64,000 bases of DNA, from the NCBI GenBank assembly GCA_029378245.1, contig JARKIF010000026.1, forward strand, positions 310,001 through 374,000. Reading direction: 5' to 3'. The first letter of the stretch is position 1, and every line of letters starts with the position of its first letter. Of this stretch, positions 48,683 through 58,971 are shown piece after piece. The notes beneath the pieces were generated by a model that ran no database searches, was not told the DNA's origin, and saw nothing but the letters and a program-made list of their open reading frames with translations. The DNA comes from Roridomyces roridus. Taxonomy: Eukaryota > Basidiomycota > Agaricomycetes > Agaricales > Mycenaceae. The position numbers were made by a program, and so were the translations under genes.

Positions 48683-50346
48683 GACTTCAAATTCGCATTG
48701 AAGGGGGAGCAATCGGGAGTGGGATGATTCTGGGAATCGAACGTCTACGCGAAAGTCAGCGGAGACTGCTTGTACATAAGTTGGCCCTGCAGCTACAGGA
48801 GTATGTCTGATTCAAATGCAGACAACGAAGAAATGTCCAAGATGTATCATAGCGGCGGCCCGCTTCAAGTTGAAAGTCATGTTTCCACAGGCGCCAGGAG
48901 AAGACGAGTCGGGTGATTCAATGAAGTGGTAAACCCCCAAGTCGAACACTACCTTTTAATTCTTGACTAGTATATCGGTTCAGTACACCCGCTTGTCATC
49001 TCGCACATGTAACCGTCTCCGCGGGAGAGCAGGGTTGGACTCCCTGGTCGAGAGTCCATTTTCTTGCATTTCTGCCTTTTTGGACCCAGTATTTCCACAC
49101 TGGCAGTAGACATCGTTGTTCTCTCTCCTCGTCGCCTGGTAGGAATACCCAAGAAGTATGTACTTGTGACACTGTCCAAGATGAGACGGGCAACTGGCAA
49201 GTGTCAGATCCGAAGCTCAGGCTAGACAATTGAACGGGGTCCGGAAAACCGTCACGAGGAACAATTGGCTTTGGAATGCTGGGACTTGAGGGTGGTCGGA
49301 GAGAAACCCGGCGCCGCTTCAAGCCGCGGCTGTGTGACGGATCAACGGAACCCCTGGCTTGCGTCACCACCACCACCACCACTCAGACTGCGCCGCGGCA
49401 GCGCCTTGTATCCTTGCACGCTGGCCGCTCGAGATGCTCGGATGAAGCCGGAAGAGAACGATATAACGGGACGAATGCAGTCTGCCCTGACTCGTTCCTT
49501 GGTCTCCATCGTTCTCGTCATCCTCGATATTCCACCTGTGTCTGAACCACCAAGGACGGAAACTCGGGGACAGCTATCGTGGTCAGTCGTTCGGTGGTAA
49601 AATTGTGCCACACGCTGGGATCCTGCTGCCAGAATGTCGCTGTCGGCCGACCCCACCAGTATGTGTACAGGTTACGCGTTCACTCATCTGACTTCTTCAG
49701 AATGCCACGGTGTGAGTTCGCCACCGATGGCGTCCGACAAGTACGTCTTCAAGTCGAACATGTCGCTCAGGCTGTCGGAAAAAGAATTTTGATCTGGTGC
49801 CGGGCGAGTGGGCAGGTGCGTCGAGTGCTGGATGGACTAGCAACCGAGTTTGCTGATGACTATGCGTTCTCAAAAAAAATCTCCAGAGCTTGAACAGTAT
49901 CAACCGAGCCAACCGAGCTAGCACTAGTCTTCCGATTGACTCCGGTTACTACTTATTAGTTGTTTAAGCCCGGGTTCTGGTACGGCGCCACAACTTCTAA
50001 ACCTTCTTTCAGTTCCTCTGCCTCCGAACTTGTTTTTGAGCAGTTCAATGGCTTCCAATGGCCGTCGTATTGCGTGACGTCGACGCATCGAAGACTCCCA
50101 AGGCTTCTCCGCAGGCGTTTCAGGTTTACGGCTCGAATTCTTCGCTTCACCCACATTCTGCAGCCTGCCAGTTAGACGCACTCGCGTCTTGACAAGTTGA
50201 GTTGTTATTTTGGTTTGGTGCCGATGCGGACTGGCTAACCGTTGGACCTCGCAGGCATCCGAAACCGCGTAGGTCCTTCACCTATAAGGTCCCGGGCTCT
50301 CGCTCGCGCCTTGAAAAACGCGCGCACGAGCTCCATCCTTTCCTTC
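48683..50346. other. Intergenic, upstream of the TEA-domain gene
   Basis: No supported gene. A short CAC repeat occurs at 49365-49382. The promoter of the 50347 gene should lie at the right end; I see no clear TATA box. Confidence 0.5.
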
Positions 50347-51334
50347 ATGTTTGCGCCGCAACCGTCGATGTTCGAGAATGGCCAGTTTCAAAAGCCCGAG
50401 AATCAGCTCTTGTCCTCTATACTCGAACAACGACGAAATTGGAAGACCCTGGAGAGCGGGGAAGCTATTTGGTCCCGGACGCTCGAGGCGGCTCTGATCG
50501 AAGGTAAGAGACATTACGCTCGTCAAGATGTCTATTTATTTCTTGGAACCAGGGCTGCAGCACTACCAGCCGACCCCGTCCAAAGAGACTGTAATGCTCG
50601 GCCGTTTTCCCCGTCGTAATCAATTCGTCTCGCGATATATTTGGAAGAAGACGGGCCAGATGCGCACCCCCAAACAAGTCGGGAGTAGAATCCAGCAACT
50701 CCGGGAAACGTACAAGGGGCAGGAATGTACGTGGAGTGACTCCCGGTTGTGCCGTATTCACACAAATCAATGCAGGGCAGAAGCTCTTGTTTCCTACCCC
50801 GCAGACTGTCATTACAGAATGCCCACCAACCGAACCCTCTGCGCCGCCCCACGTCATTATCGTGATCGACATATCCCGCACCGCCGAGTCCGCAGAGGTC
50901 CACGAGGGTCCACTGCGGCCGTGGGCAGAGAGTCCAAACGTGATCCATGTATCCCGACGCCCACGTCCGCTGGCGTCTATCGACCCCACCGTGACATTCG
51001 TGTCCGCGTCGCCGATTTGCGCCGAGTCGCATTTTAGTGTCCAAGTCGGCGACCTTGTCGTGCACAGCGAGTGCACTCCGTTAGTGCTGCGTTCCCAGTG
51101 GGGTGTAGCTCAGGATCATTCATCGTCCGGGATCTTGTGCTCTTCTGCGTTGGTCCCGCAATATTGGGGGACTTTGTTGGAATGTAGAGGTAAGCCGTTC
51201 TGGGAGCGAACTATAATTGAAATCTAATGCTTGAGCTTGTAGATCCGACGCAGTGTCGTATTTTTCATCAAGTGGCCACGGCGGACGGAGCTATTATCTT
51301 CTCCGCTGAGTATATGTTCAACTTTTCGGACTGA
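50347..51334 (+). CDS. TEA/ATTS-domain transcription factor (4 exons)
   Basis: Exons 50347-50503, 50553-50726, 50776-51189 and 51243-51334 join with consistent phases into 278 residues. The TEA domain spans about residues 41-107: IWSRTLEAALIEGLQHY, then FPRRNQFVSRYIWKKTG and RTPKQVGSRIQQLRE. The last block is the diagnostic third helix, which in AbaA, Tec1 and TEAD contacts CATTC-type DNA sites. In ascomycetes the family controls conidiation (AbaA) and filamentation (Tec1); the role in mushrooms is not established. The C-terminal 170 residues (with ITECPPTEPSAPPHVII and a Trp/Ser-rich end) have no known motif; in TEADs this part binds co-activators. The ATG at 50347 is the first in frame close to the domain. 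An upstream extension is possible, as the frame is open further 5'. Confidence 0.88.
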
Positions 51335-52547
51335 GCACTGTATTTTATTACATGGATTGGATGGAATATTTATGAAATAGATTTGGATTGAACAGATATC
51401 TCTACTACCCGAAACGACGAGGCTTCAGTTCATTCCGTCTGTCTGTCCGCAGGGCAAACCATTCCTGTTCGCTCGGGGGTACTCGGTCGCAGTGTGAGGT
51501 CCGGGACTGTGAACCAGCGGAAGTCATGCGGGCGTCCTGCCCTTAGTGTCGATGAGAGACCCATACCGACATCGTTCGTCCATTTTGCCGTAGTAGCTGA
51601 GATCAGAAATGGCTGTCTGACAGACTCGTCTATTAGTTGGACTAAAAAATTTGCCGTGTCGTCATTTCATTTGAAATCGAGACCTCCGGGTAGCCCAACT
51701 CTGCTTATTAGTTTAGTCGCAGTCCTAGTTCAGTGAATGCACGGCTTCCGACGGATAGGCACGGCGCTCTATTGCTATAGAGCGGTCCAGGCTTGTAGAT
51801 TCATTTCACAGAGTTCGGCCCTGACAGCCGCTGCCGGACCAGAATTTTGACTTTTGGCCAGGGGAAAGCGATTGGATTTAGTGTAGAAGCGCATATGCAC
51901 ATGCTTCGGGGGTCGATAATTCCGACGTCGACTCGCTCGATTCTTTCGGTGCCACTTGAACACCTGAGAAGTTCTACTCGCGCCGTTTCAAGTTCATACA
52001 GAAATCGAGCGAGAAAGACGGTACGCGTAGTATGGATTTTTTTTCGGGGCCTGCTCCAATCGGACGCGAAACCAAATACGGGACAGGTCCCCCGTTTTTC
52101 AAGGGTACCGGTGCAGGTGCCGACAGAGAAGGGTGCGCCCGTCGTCGCGTTCCGAGCAGGTCTGGTACGTCCTTGAAATTTCTTTTCGAGTCTGTCCCGA
52201 ACAGGCAAACACCAACCTAGTTTATTGATGTACACGAAAAACAGACTAAATTGTGTTGCCGAAGCAGGCTGATCTACGTGCGCCACGGCGAGTAGGCGCG
52301 AAGTGAAAGACTTGAAGCGAGGAGGGGCGTCTGGCCGAACTTCGAAGTCGGAAGCAGCCAGTGTCCGGCAGGTTTTCTCAGTCCTGCGGTCGCTGACAGC
52401 CTCGAGCGGGCGACGACGCGACAGATGTGTGGCTCTGACGTCGACTGGCGCAGAACCGACATTGAGGCATTCAATCGACTTCCGCGACCTACGTCCGGAA
52501 TTACAACATGTACAGGCAAAGGCGTTGACTTTTTGACCTCCGGTCGG
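51335..52547. other. Intergenic, one long anonymous frame on the - strand
   Basis: The frame 51801-52637 (- strand, 278 residues) runs into the tandem repeat at 52548. It has no domain, signal peptide or repeat pattern I recognise and is probably fortuitous. Confidence 0.45.
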
Positions 52548-52910
52548 AATTCTCGCTGTGTTGATTTGGATCCACGATTCATGAACAGCAAGTACAGTTT
52601 CAAATCCCATTCCATTCAATGAGCGTGTGACTAACAAATTACCCTAAAGTACTGAAAGAGAGCAGCGCAATTATAAACCAAGTAGAGTAAAGTATCCCGA
52701 ATCTGAATCCGAGTGCAAGTCCGTAAAAATTCTCGCCGTGGTGATTTGGATCCATGAACAGCAAGTACAGTTTCAAATCCCCTTCCATTCAACGAGCGTG
52801 TGACTAACAAATTACCCTGAAGTACTGAAAGAGAGTAGCGCAATTATAATATAAATCAAGTAGAGTAAGAGTAAAGTATCGTATCCCAAGTCCGAGTGCA
52901 AGTCCGTAAA
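52548..52910. repeat. Tandem duplication, period 180 bp
   Basis: Copies at 52548-52727 and 52728-52910 share AACAGCAAGTACAGTTTCAA and GTGTGACTAACAAATTACCC. They differ by a few substitutions and short indels. The unit lies just beyond the 3' end of the cysteine-rich gene. Confidence 0.9.
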
Positions 52911-52976
52911 GAGCGTGAGGTGAGGTGAGGTCCGTAATCCGTAATCAAAGGAAGGAACGGTGAGATTTTATTACTT

Positions 52977-54797
52977 TCACCAATGGAAGATCGAGCTAAG
53001 CAGCCCGCTCAATAGGCCCTGCTTGACGCACTTGCTGCCGCTGAGCTTGTACCCACTGCTGCACGTGAACGCGCAGAGGTTGCTCTGCGTGCATGAAGGA
53101 GTGGAGTTGTCGGGGTGAGAGCAGGTGGAGCGGGGGGAGGAGTTGATCTGTAGACGCGGATGAGTGATGAGCGATGAGGAATTGAGAGAGAGAGAGAGAG
53201 CGTACCTTGGCAGTGAGCGACGCGACAACGTCAAGAGAGCTACCAATGGTGAGCGCCTTCTTGATAGGCGAGAGCGAAGTCTTGACGATAACGTCGGCGA
53301 GGACGCTGGTGCAAGTGCACAGCGCGTCCGAGGTAGAGATGGATCCGCAGTCGGTGCTGCCGAGCGTGATGGTGCCCGAGATGCACGCACAGACGGTGGT
53401 GGAGACGGAGACGTCCACAGTCGCCGGGGCCGGGATGGCCACGCACGAGTTGCCCGACTTGGTGAACCCGTCCTTGCACGTGAAGCCACAGATGTTGGAC
53501 GACGAGCAAGAGGGAGTGGAGTTGTCCGGGTGGGAGCAGGTGGATTTGTGAGAACCAGTGTTGATCTGAACGAATCGATAAGTATCTCGAAGAAGACCAA
53601 AAACGAACCACACACCTTATCAGTCAACGAAAGAATGACATCCGCCGAGCTACCAATCGTCAACCCGAGCTTGATGGGCGAGAGGGTGGTCGAAGTAACA
53701 AAGGTGGTGAGGGCGCTGATACACGTGCAGAGCTCGTCGCTGACTGAGAGGCCGAACGAACCACAGCTCTTGCCGCGGACGCTGAACGCACCCGAGATGC
53801 AAGCGCAAACGGTGGTCGAAAGGCTGACGTCCGTGGCGGGAGGCGGCGTGGCGACACATGAGCTGCCGGATTTGGTGAAGCCGGATTTGCAGGTGAAGCC
53901 GCAGATGTCGTTGGAAGAGCAGGAGGGAGAGGAGTTGGCCGGGTGAGTGCAGACGGACTTGGGACCCGTGCTGGTGTTGATCTGAGAAAGAGATAAGTAA
54001 GATACGAGGCGATGAGAGAGTAGAGGGGCGTACCGTAGAAGTGAGAGCAGCGATGACGTCGACCGAGCTAGCAATGCTCAAGCCAAACTTGATGGGAGAG
54101 AGAGTGGTCGAAGCAACAAAAGTGTCGAGGACGCTGATGCACGTGCAAAGCCCGTCAGACGCAGCAAACGAACCGCAGTTCTTGCCGCGGACGTTGAAGG
54201 TGCCCGTGAGGCAGCCACAGACGGTGGATACAGTCGAAACGTCGGTCGACGGGGTGTTGGAGACACACGTGCTGCCGACCTTGCTGTATCCGTCGTTGCA
54301 GGTGAAACCGCAGAGGTCGATCGAGGTACACACGGGGGTGGAGTTTTCGGGGTGAGTGCACGTCGACTGGGTCGGTTGGGATTTAATCTAGGAGAGAAAA
54401 TGAGCGGAGGAATGAGAGTGAAAGTGAAAGACATACTTTGTCGGTCAGGGAGAGGACGACTTGAGCAGAGCTCGCGATGCTGAGCGCAGTCTTGATCGGC
54501 GAGAGCTTGCACTTGGAGACGGTGTCTGCAAGAATGCTCACGCAGGTGCAGAGCTCGTCGGCGGCTGAAGATCTATGTAAGCATCGAGACAAGATACGAA
54601 CTGGATAACGCACCAGCAATGGAGCCACAGTCCTTGTTGGCGACAGTGATACTCCCGGAGATGCAGGCACATACGGTGCTGCTGAGGGTGGTTCTGGCGG
54701 AGACACCGACGTCGGTCGAGCGGGGGATGACGACAACAGCATGAGAGAGTTGAGAAAGAGCGAAGAGCGTCAAAGACGCGAGAGTAGGATAGTGCAT
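52977..54797 (-). CDS. Secreted cysteine-rich protein with exon-encoded tandem modules (6 exons)
   Basis: Exons (- strand) are 54614-54797, 54437-54564, 54034-54387, 53616-53981, 53206-53565 and 52977-53147; the introns are 49-58 bp and all phases fit, giving 520 residues. The N-terminus MHYPTLASLTLFALSQLSHA is a clear signal peptide. Two module types alternate. Module A (about 65 residues) has VCACISG, then CGS, LCTC(I/V)S and LSPIK. Module B (about 35 residues) has C(S/T)HP-NS-P-C, then CGFTC--G--K-G--CV. The order is A-(B-A)x3-B. Exons 3, 4 and 5 each encode one B-A unit of 118-122 residues and are flanked by phase-0 introns at the same place, after LT(D/A)K or LTST. Function is unknown; the GFTC-GF pattern recalls cysteine-rich cell-surface proteins such as PriA of Lentinula, which is only a resemblance. 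Confidence 0.9.
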
Positions 54798-54893
54798 TGT
54801 GGAAGGAATGTGGGATGTCGTCAACGGGCTCGTGAAGGAAAGGAGGAAAGGAGGGAAGGAGGGAGAGTGAGGGACTTGGGTCAACGCTGCAGA

Positions 54894-54901
54894 CTTTTAT
54901 A
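54894..54901 (-). promoter_or_regulatory. TATA box of the cysteine-rich gene
   Basis: On the - strand it reads TATAAAAG, 96 bp upstream of the ATG. The purine-rich leader between them, about 60 bp, is typical of strongly expressed fungal genes. Confidence 0.6.
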
Positions 54902-55855
54902 CCCTCCTGAACCATGCGGCCGGCCGATCAGTAGACGTTGAGGGGTTCAGTGGACGTTCCTGATCAAGACTTACAAAGCCCGGATGGTGGATACAAACGA
55001 GAGGCCAACTGACTCTGCGGCTCATGATCTTTGGCATTGAATCTATGCTGCAGGTGTGTTCGTCCAAGGGCTGCCAGCGGACATCCTTGAGTCGAGAGCA
55101 GGAACGGGTGCCGAGTCCGGCGCGTCGCAGTTTTCCAGGTCCGATCGGCGTCCCGGGCCCCTTATCCCTTGAATTTAGATCAGGTAGGAATTTATTCCGA
55201 ATTAATGGAGTGCACCTGGAATTCGAATTCCTCCTGCTTTTACTTGGCGTGCGATCTCTCTTCTTGTCCCCATTATCTTGTGGTCCCCTGAAGTCCCTTG
55301 TTCTGACGACCAAGACCGCGGCAGACTGATCAAGAGCAGGCGAGGAGGTCCCACGCGAGCGCCGAGGTCCACTGACCCCTAAAGAGTGAATTACTGGCAG
55401 CCCAGGGGTCGAATTGCAGGATCAACCTTCCTCCGAGGCCGCTCGTTCTGGCAGAGGTTAGTGGCCATAATTTTAAGCGCCGTCCAGGGGAATCAAGAGC
55501 CGGCGCCGCGGCATGGGCAACAGCGGGTTGGTTCCGCTGATCCGAGGCACGGCCACACACTGTTCCTTCCACAGCTTGAATTGCAGACCCAAGAGAGAGA
55601 GAGAACTCGGAGAAGACATGCCGCAGTGGAGGTAGCGCAAGAGAAGCCATGATGCACACTGCGCGAAACGAGTAAACGGGCGCCGAATGGCTTCTCTTGA
55701 ATGAACATGAGACGCGTCACGCAGGACATTCGAGGTCATGGAGGTTCGGGACAAGAGCCGTTTTGATGGTTTCCACGCTCGGCTGCCAACGTGTGATTGA
55801 TGTCGCATGATATGCGACCGGCCAACGCGGCCCTTTGCTGTCTCTACCCCGCACC
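54902..55855. other. Intergenic between divergent genes
   Basis: Shared upstream region of the cysteine-rich gene (left) and the TTC39-like gene (right). No coding region recognised. Confidence 0.5.
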
Positions 55856-58221
55856 ATGTCCTACAACCCCACATACGTCGATCCTCCGCCCGTTACTCGC
55901 CCATACAAGCCCGAAATCGCCCTAGATGACCTCCCCTGCGTCACCTACGCCCTGGACACCTTCCTGTCGAGCAAAATGCACGAATGCGAGGACTATATGA
56001 ACGAGAGCGACCAGAAGAAGTGCGTCACTGAATCTCGCACCGACGTGGCCAGGCAGCTCACATTCGATTAACAGGCAGCGACTGTACTTTGCGACGGGCT
56101 ATGGGCTCATCCAATGCGTCAAGGGGCTCATGTCGTATGCCGATGAGGTGCGTGGTGGCGGGTGCAGATGTGTCGCCGGGTGGATGAGACGACGTCCAGG
56201 ACCTCCTTGACGCCCTGGGCCACACGAAACAAGGCGTCCTCATTGCCTCGCAGCATCGGAAGAAGGCGCCGATGCTGGCATCCCGCCTTGCGGGCTATGT
56301 GTATGTCTTCGAGTCATTGTCCACCGCCTTGGCCTTAATTCTGCGTAGAGTGTCGAGTCTGAATACGACGGGACTGGGCTTCATCAAGAGCATGACGGAC
56401 GTGGAACGCCATGCCGAACTGGTCTACGCAGAATCGTTGTTCGAGAAGGCTCTGCTGGGGATAGTCTACTCGGGCGACTGGCTTGCGTTTGTCAAGGAGG
56501 CGTGCGTCACAGTCTTATCTCTCTTCGTTTTCTCATCCAAACACATCCAGCCTCAACATGCGTACCATCATTGGTATCTACCGCAGCCTCTACAAGTACA
56601 TCACCGTCGTCGACGCCGAGTATGCTGCTACTGGCGCGGGCAAAGAAGACCCTGCAATCGACGACCACTTCCGCTCGGGCGTCTACCTAGGCGCCGGCAT
56701 GAGCACCCTCATTCTTTCGCTCCTCCCCTCCCGTATTCTCAGCATCGTCGAGATTTTCGGTTACGCCGCGGATCGTGCCGAAGCACTCGAAATTCTGGGG
56801 CGTGCTGGGGGCTGGGGCAGCCTCTCTGTCCGGGCTGCGGCCCGGGAAAAATTGGCCGACGCTGGAAACGCGTTCACCGCCGACATGGACCACCCCGGGC
56901 TCGACGACGAGGACGTTCCTCCGTTGCGAGGAACGGACAAGGAGGGCGTGCGACGATCCATCTGTGACATGGCGCTGCTCATCTTCCATCTCGTGCTTAG
57001 CAGTTTCACTTTCGATCGTGTCGACGTGCCTATGGCCGCTCGTATCGTCAAGTGGAATCTCAAGCGCTACCCGACGGGTGTCTTTTTCCTGTTTGGCGCC
57101 GGTCGTCTAGCACTCGTGCGTTCACAACCTGCGCGTGCTATCGAATTCCATACCCGTGCGATGGCCGCGCAGACGCAGTACCGCAATCTGCATCATGTCA
57201 GCTATTGGGAGATGGCGATTGCGAACTTGGCGCTGGCGGATGTACGTAGTAGCGCCGAGTGCTGGAAAGTTTTGGAGCAAGAGGCGACGTGGAGCAAGAG
57301 TATTTATTCATACGGTCGGGCGGTGTGCCTGCTCGCGAGCGTCCAAGACGGGGAGAGCAAGGAGGGCGATGGGGACAAGGAGAAGCGGGAGGAGGCGTTG
57401 CGGCTTATGAAGCTCGTTCCCACTCTGCGGCAAAAGATCGCTGGCAAGTCGATCCCGCTGGAGAAATTCGTGGCTCGCAAGGCCCGCAAGTGCATTGCGC
57501 AGAACGGGCGTCTCCTCCTTCCTGCTCTCGAATTGTCCGTCATTTTCCTCGGCATCGCACATGCGCCCCGCCGTATTGTCGAGGAGCGGATGTTGCCTCA
57601 AGTACGTAGTGCGCTTGCGGAGCTCAAGGAGGGCGCGCAGGGGTATTGGGATGATTTGGCGCTGGCGAGGTATTTGGAAGGTTTGTGTTTGCGATATATT
57701 GCGTTTCCGGTGCGTATTCATCCTACTTGTCGATCTTACCTTTATTCATCACGCGTGCATGTAGGATCCCGACGCTGTACTGGACCCAGCGGAGGTGCCA
57801 GCGTTGTCGCGGGACGAAGCGGCTCAAGGGGCCAAAGCGTGTTTCGAGGCTGTATTCAAAGACGGGGAGAAGATCGAGCTGGACCATCATATTGTTTATC
57901 ACGCTCGTGCGTTTTTCCTTGTTCTCCGGGTTCAAGAATTCGTGCACTGAACAGGGAGGCGCGTAGATTACGAACTGGGTCGTCTCCTGGCGTGTCTCGG
58001 CGACGAAGCGGAGGCCCGTCGGCATTTGGAGCTCGTCCTATCAGGCAAGTATCTCGAGGTTGGGCCGTCGGGACGGAAGGTCAGTCACCAGTCACCAGTC
58101 ACTGTTCTCTCTCCGCCCTTTGATTCTGATTGTTTGTATCTAGGGTCGATACAGCATGGAGAATGCGCTTCATATGCGGGCGAATGCAGCGGTTGAGGCG
58201 TTACATCAGAAGAGATTGTAG
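55856..58221 (+). CDS. TTC39/IML2-family tetratricopeptide protein (8 exons)
   Basis: Exons 55856-56019, 56075-56147, 56200-56300, 56349-56501, 56551-57709, 57765-57906, 57967-58079 and 58144-58221 give 660 residues with all phases consistent. Segments typical of the family (PF10300) are RLYFATGYGLIQCVKGLMS, AESLFEKALLGIV, FRSGVYLGAGMSTLILSLLP, ILSIVEIFGYAADR and FLFGAGRLALVRSQPARAIE. In yeast, Iml2 is linked to clearance of inclusion bodies through lipid droplets; animal TTC39 proteins affect lipid metabolism. The protein is expected in the cytosol or at mitochondrial or lipid-droplet surfaces. Length matches the family. The start is the first ATG of the frame and opens MSYNPTYVDPPPVTRP. The C-terminus ends in a short TPR-like helix pair with NALHMRANAAVEAL. 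Confidence 0.9.
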
Positions 58222-58225
58222 ATTG

Positions 58226-58246
58226 GTATGTATGTATGTATGTATG
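58226..58246. repeat. (GTAT)n simple repeat in the 3' flank
   Basis: Five copies of GTAT directly downstream of the TTC39-like stop codon. Confidence 0.9.
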
Positions 58247-58399
58247 CGTAGAGGGAGATACCCTGTACTAATTTAAGTTTTGTTTATGAGGAGGAAGCTT
58301 CAACCTTGCTTGTTTTGTGATGCTGGCTGGCTTCAACCCGACAAGCGGCTCGAATATCAATTTCCAGTATCGAATTGAAAGCGCAGACTATCACACTTC

Positions 58400-58530
58400 C
58401 TGCAGCCTCAGTTAGCAGCTAATCATAACATCGACAACGGCGCATGCAGTCAGAGTTCGATTCAAAAACCCAGTTTCACCAATTGATGCCCTCGCAAGGA
58501 TTCGAACCCTCATCACACCCAATCTAGTCG
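58400..58530 (-). mobile_element. SINE-like repeat with tRNA-like head, copy 1
   Basis: About 110 bp matches the end of the window (63886-64000) in the same orientation: TGCAGCCTCA, AATCATAACATCG, GGCGCATGCA and ATTGATGCCCTCG all recur in order. On the - strand the sequence holds a T arm with box B (GAGGGTTCGAATCC) followed by GAGGGCATCAAT. The tRNA-like part lies to the right of the shared body. Confidence 0.65.
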
Positions 58531-58653
58531 ACTAGAATTTGACGGGCGAGGACCATCCTCTCAGACCCGTTTTTCTACAATTTTAAGCCCAAGGGTTCCG
58601 GAATCCACACCGTGGCCTTGATCGCAAAAAAGAGCTGAGCAGGAAAGCCGCAT

Positions 58654-58746
58654 GCCTTCGGAGGGAATCGAACCCCCAAATTTAATTCACTAGCAGCGTG
58701 TCGACAAGCAATAGACGGTGATGTGACCACCACGGTCAACGAAGGC
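58654..58746 (-). repeat. tRNA-like sequence with matching acceptor ends
   Basis: The - strand sequence begins GCCTTCG and ends CGAAGGC, a perfect 7-bp acceptor stem, with a T arm GGGGG-TTCGATT-CCCTC. D-arm-like pairing (GACC with GGTC) exists, but I cannot fold an anticodon stem. It is therefore a tRNA pseudogene or part of the same repeat family as 58400-58530, not a confident tRNA. Confidence 0.4.
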
Positions 58747-58971
58747 TTCCACAGGGTCTCTGTGGACCAGCTCCGGTCATTCGCTAGTCTCTCTCTCTGA
58801 TTATCTTTACCCAGGGCCGGCACATCATCGAAAACGCGCTTCGCTGCTCGCATGCGGACAAATGCAGTGATTGGGGCAGTATGCTATGAGGGACACATCT
58901 CGCATGATTCATGGAATTCCAAAGAACAGAAACAAATAAATGAGAATGCGCGCACATTTCTTGTATTATTC

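Noticed and set aside
51801..52637. 278-residue open frame on the - strand
   Set aside because: No domain, signal, helix pattern or splice context; it begins inside a tandem repeat, where the matching second copy has diverged without keeping a frame.
53164..53946. 260-residue frame on the + strand
   Set aside because: Antisense shadow of the cysteine-rich repeat gene; its regularity comes from the repeats on the other strand.
58654..58746. Intact tRNA gene
   Set aside because: The acceptor and T arms pair, but no anticodon stem can be formed, with or without an intron.
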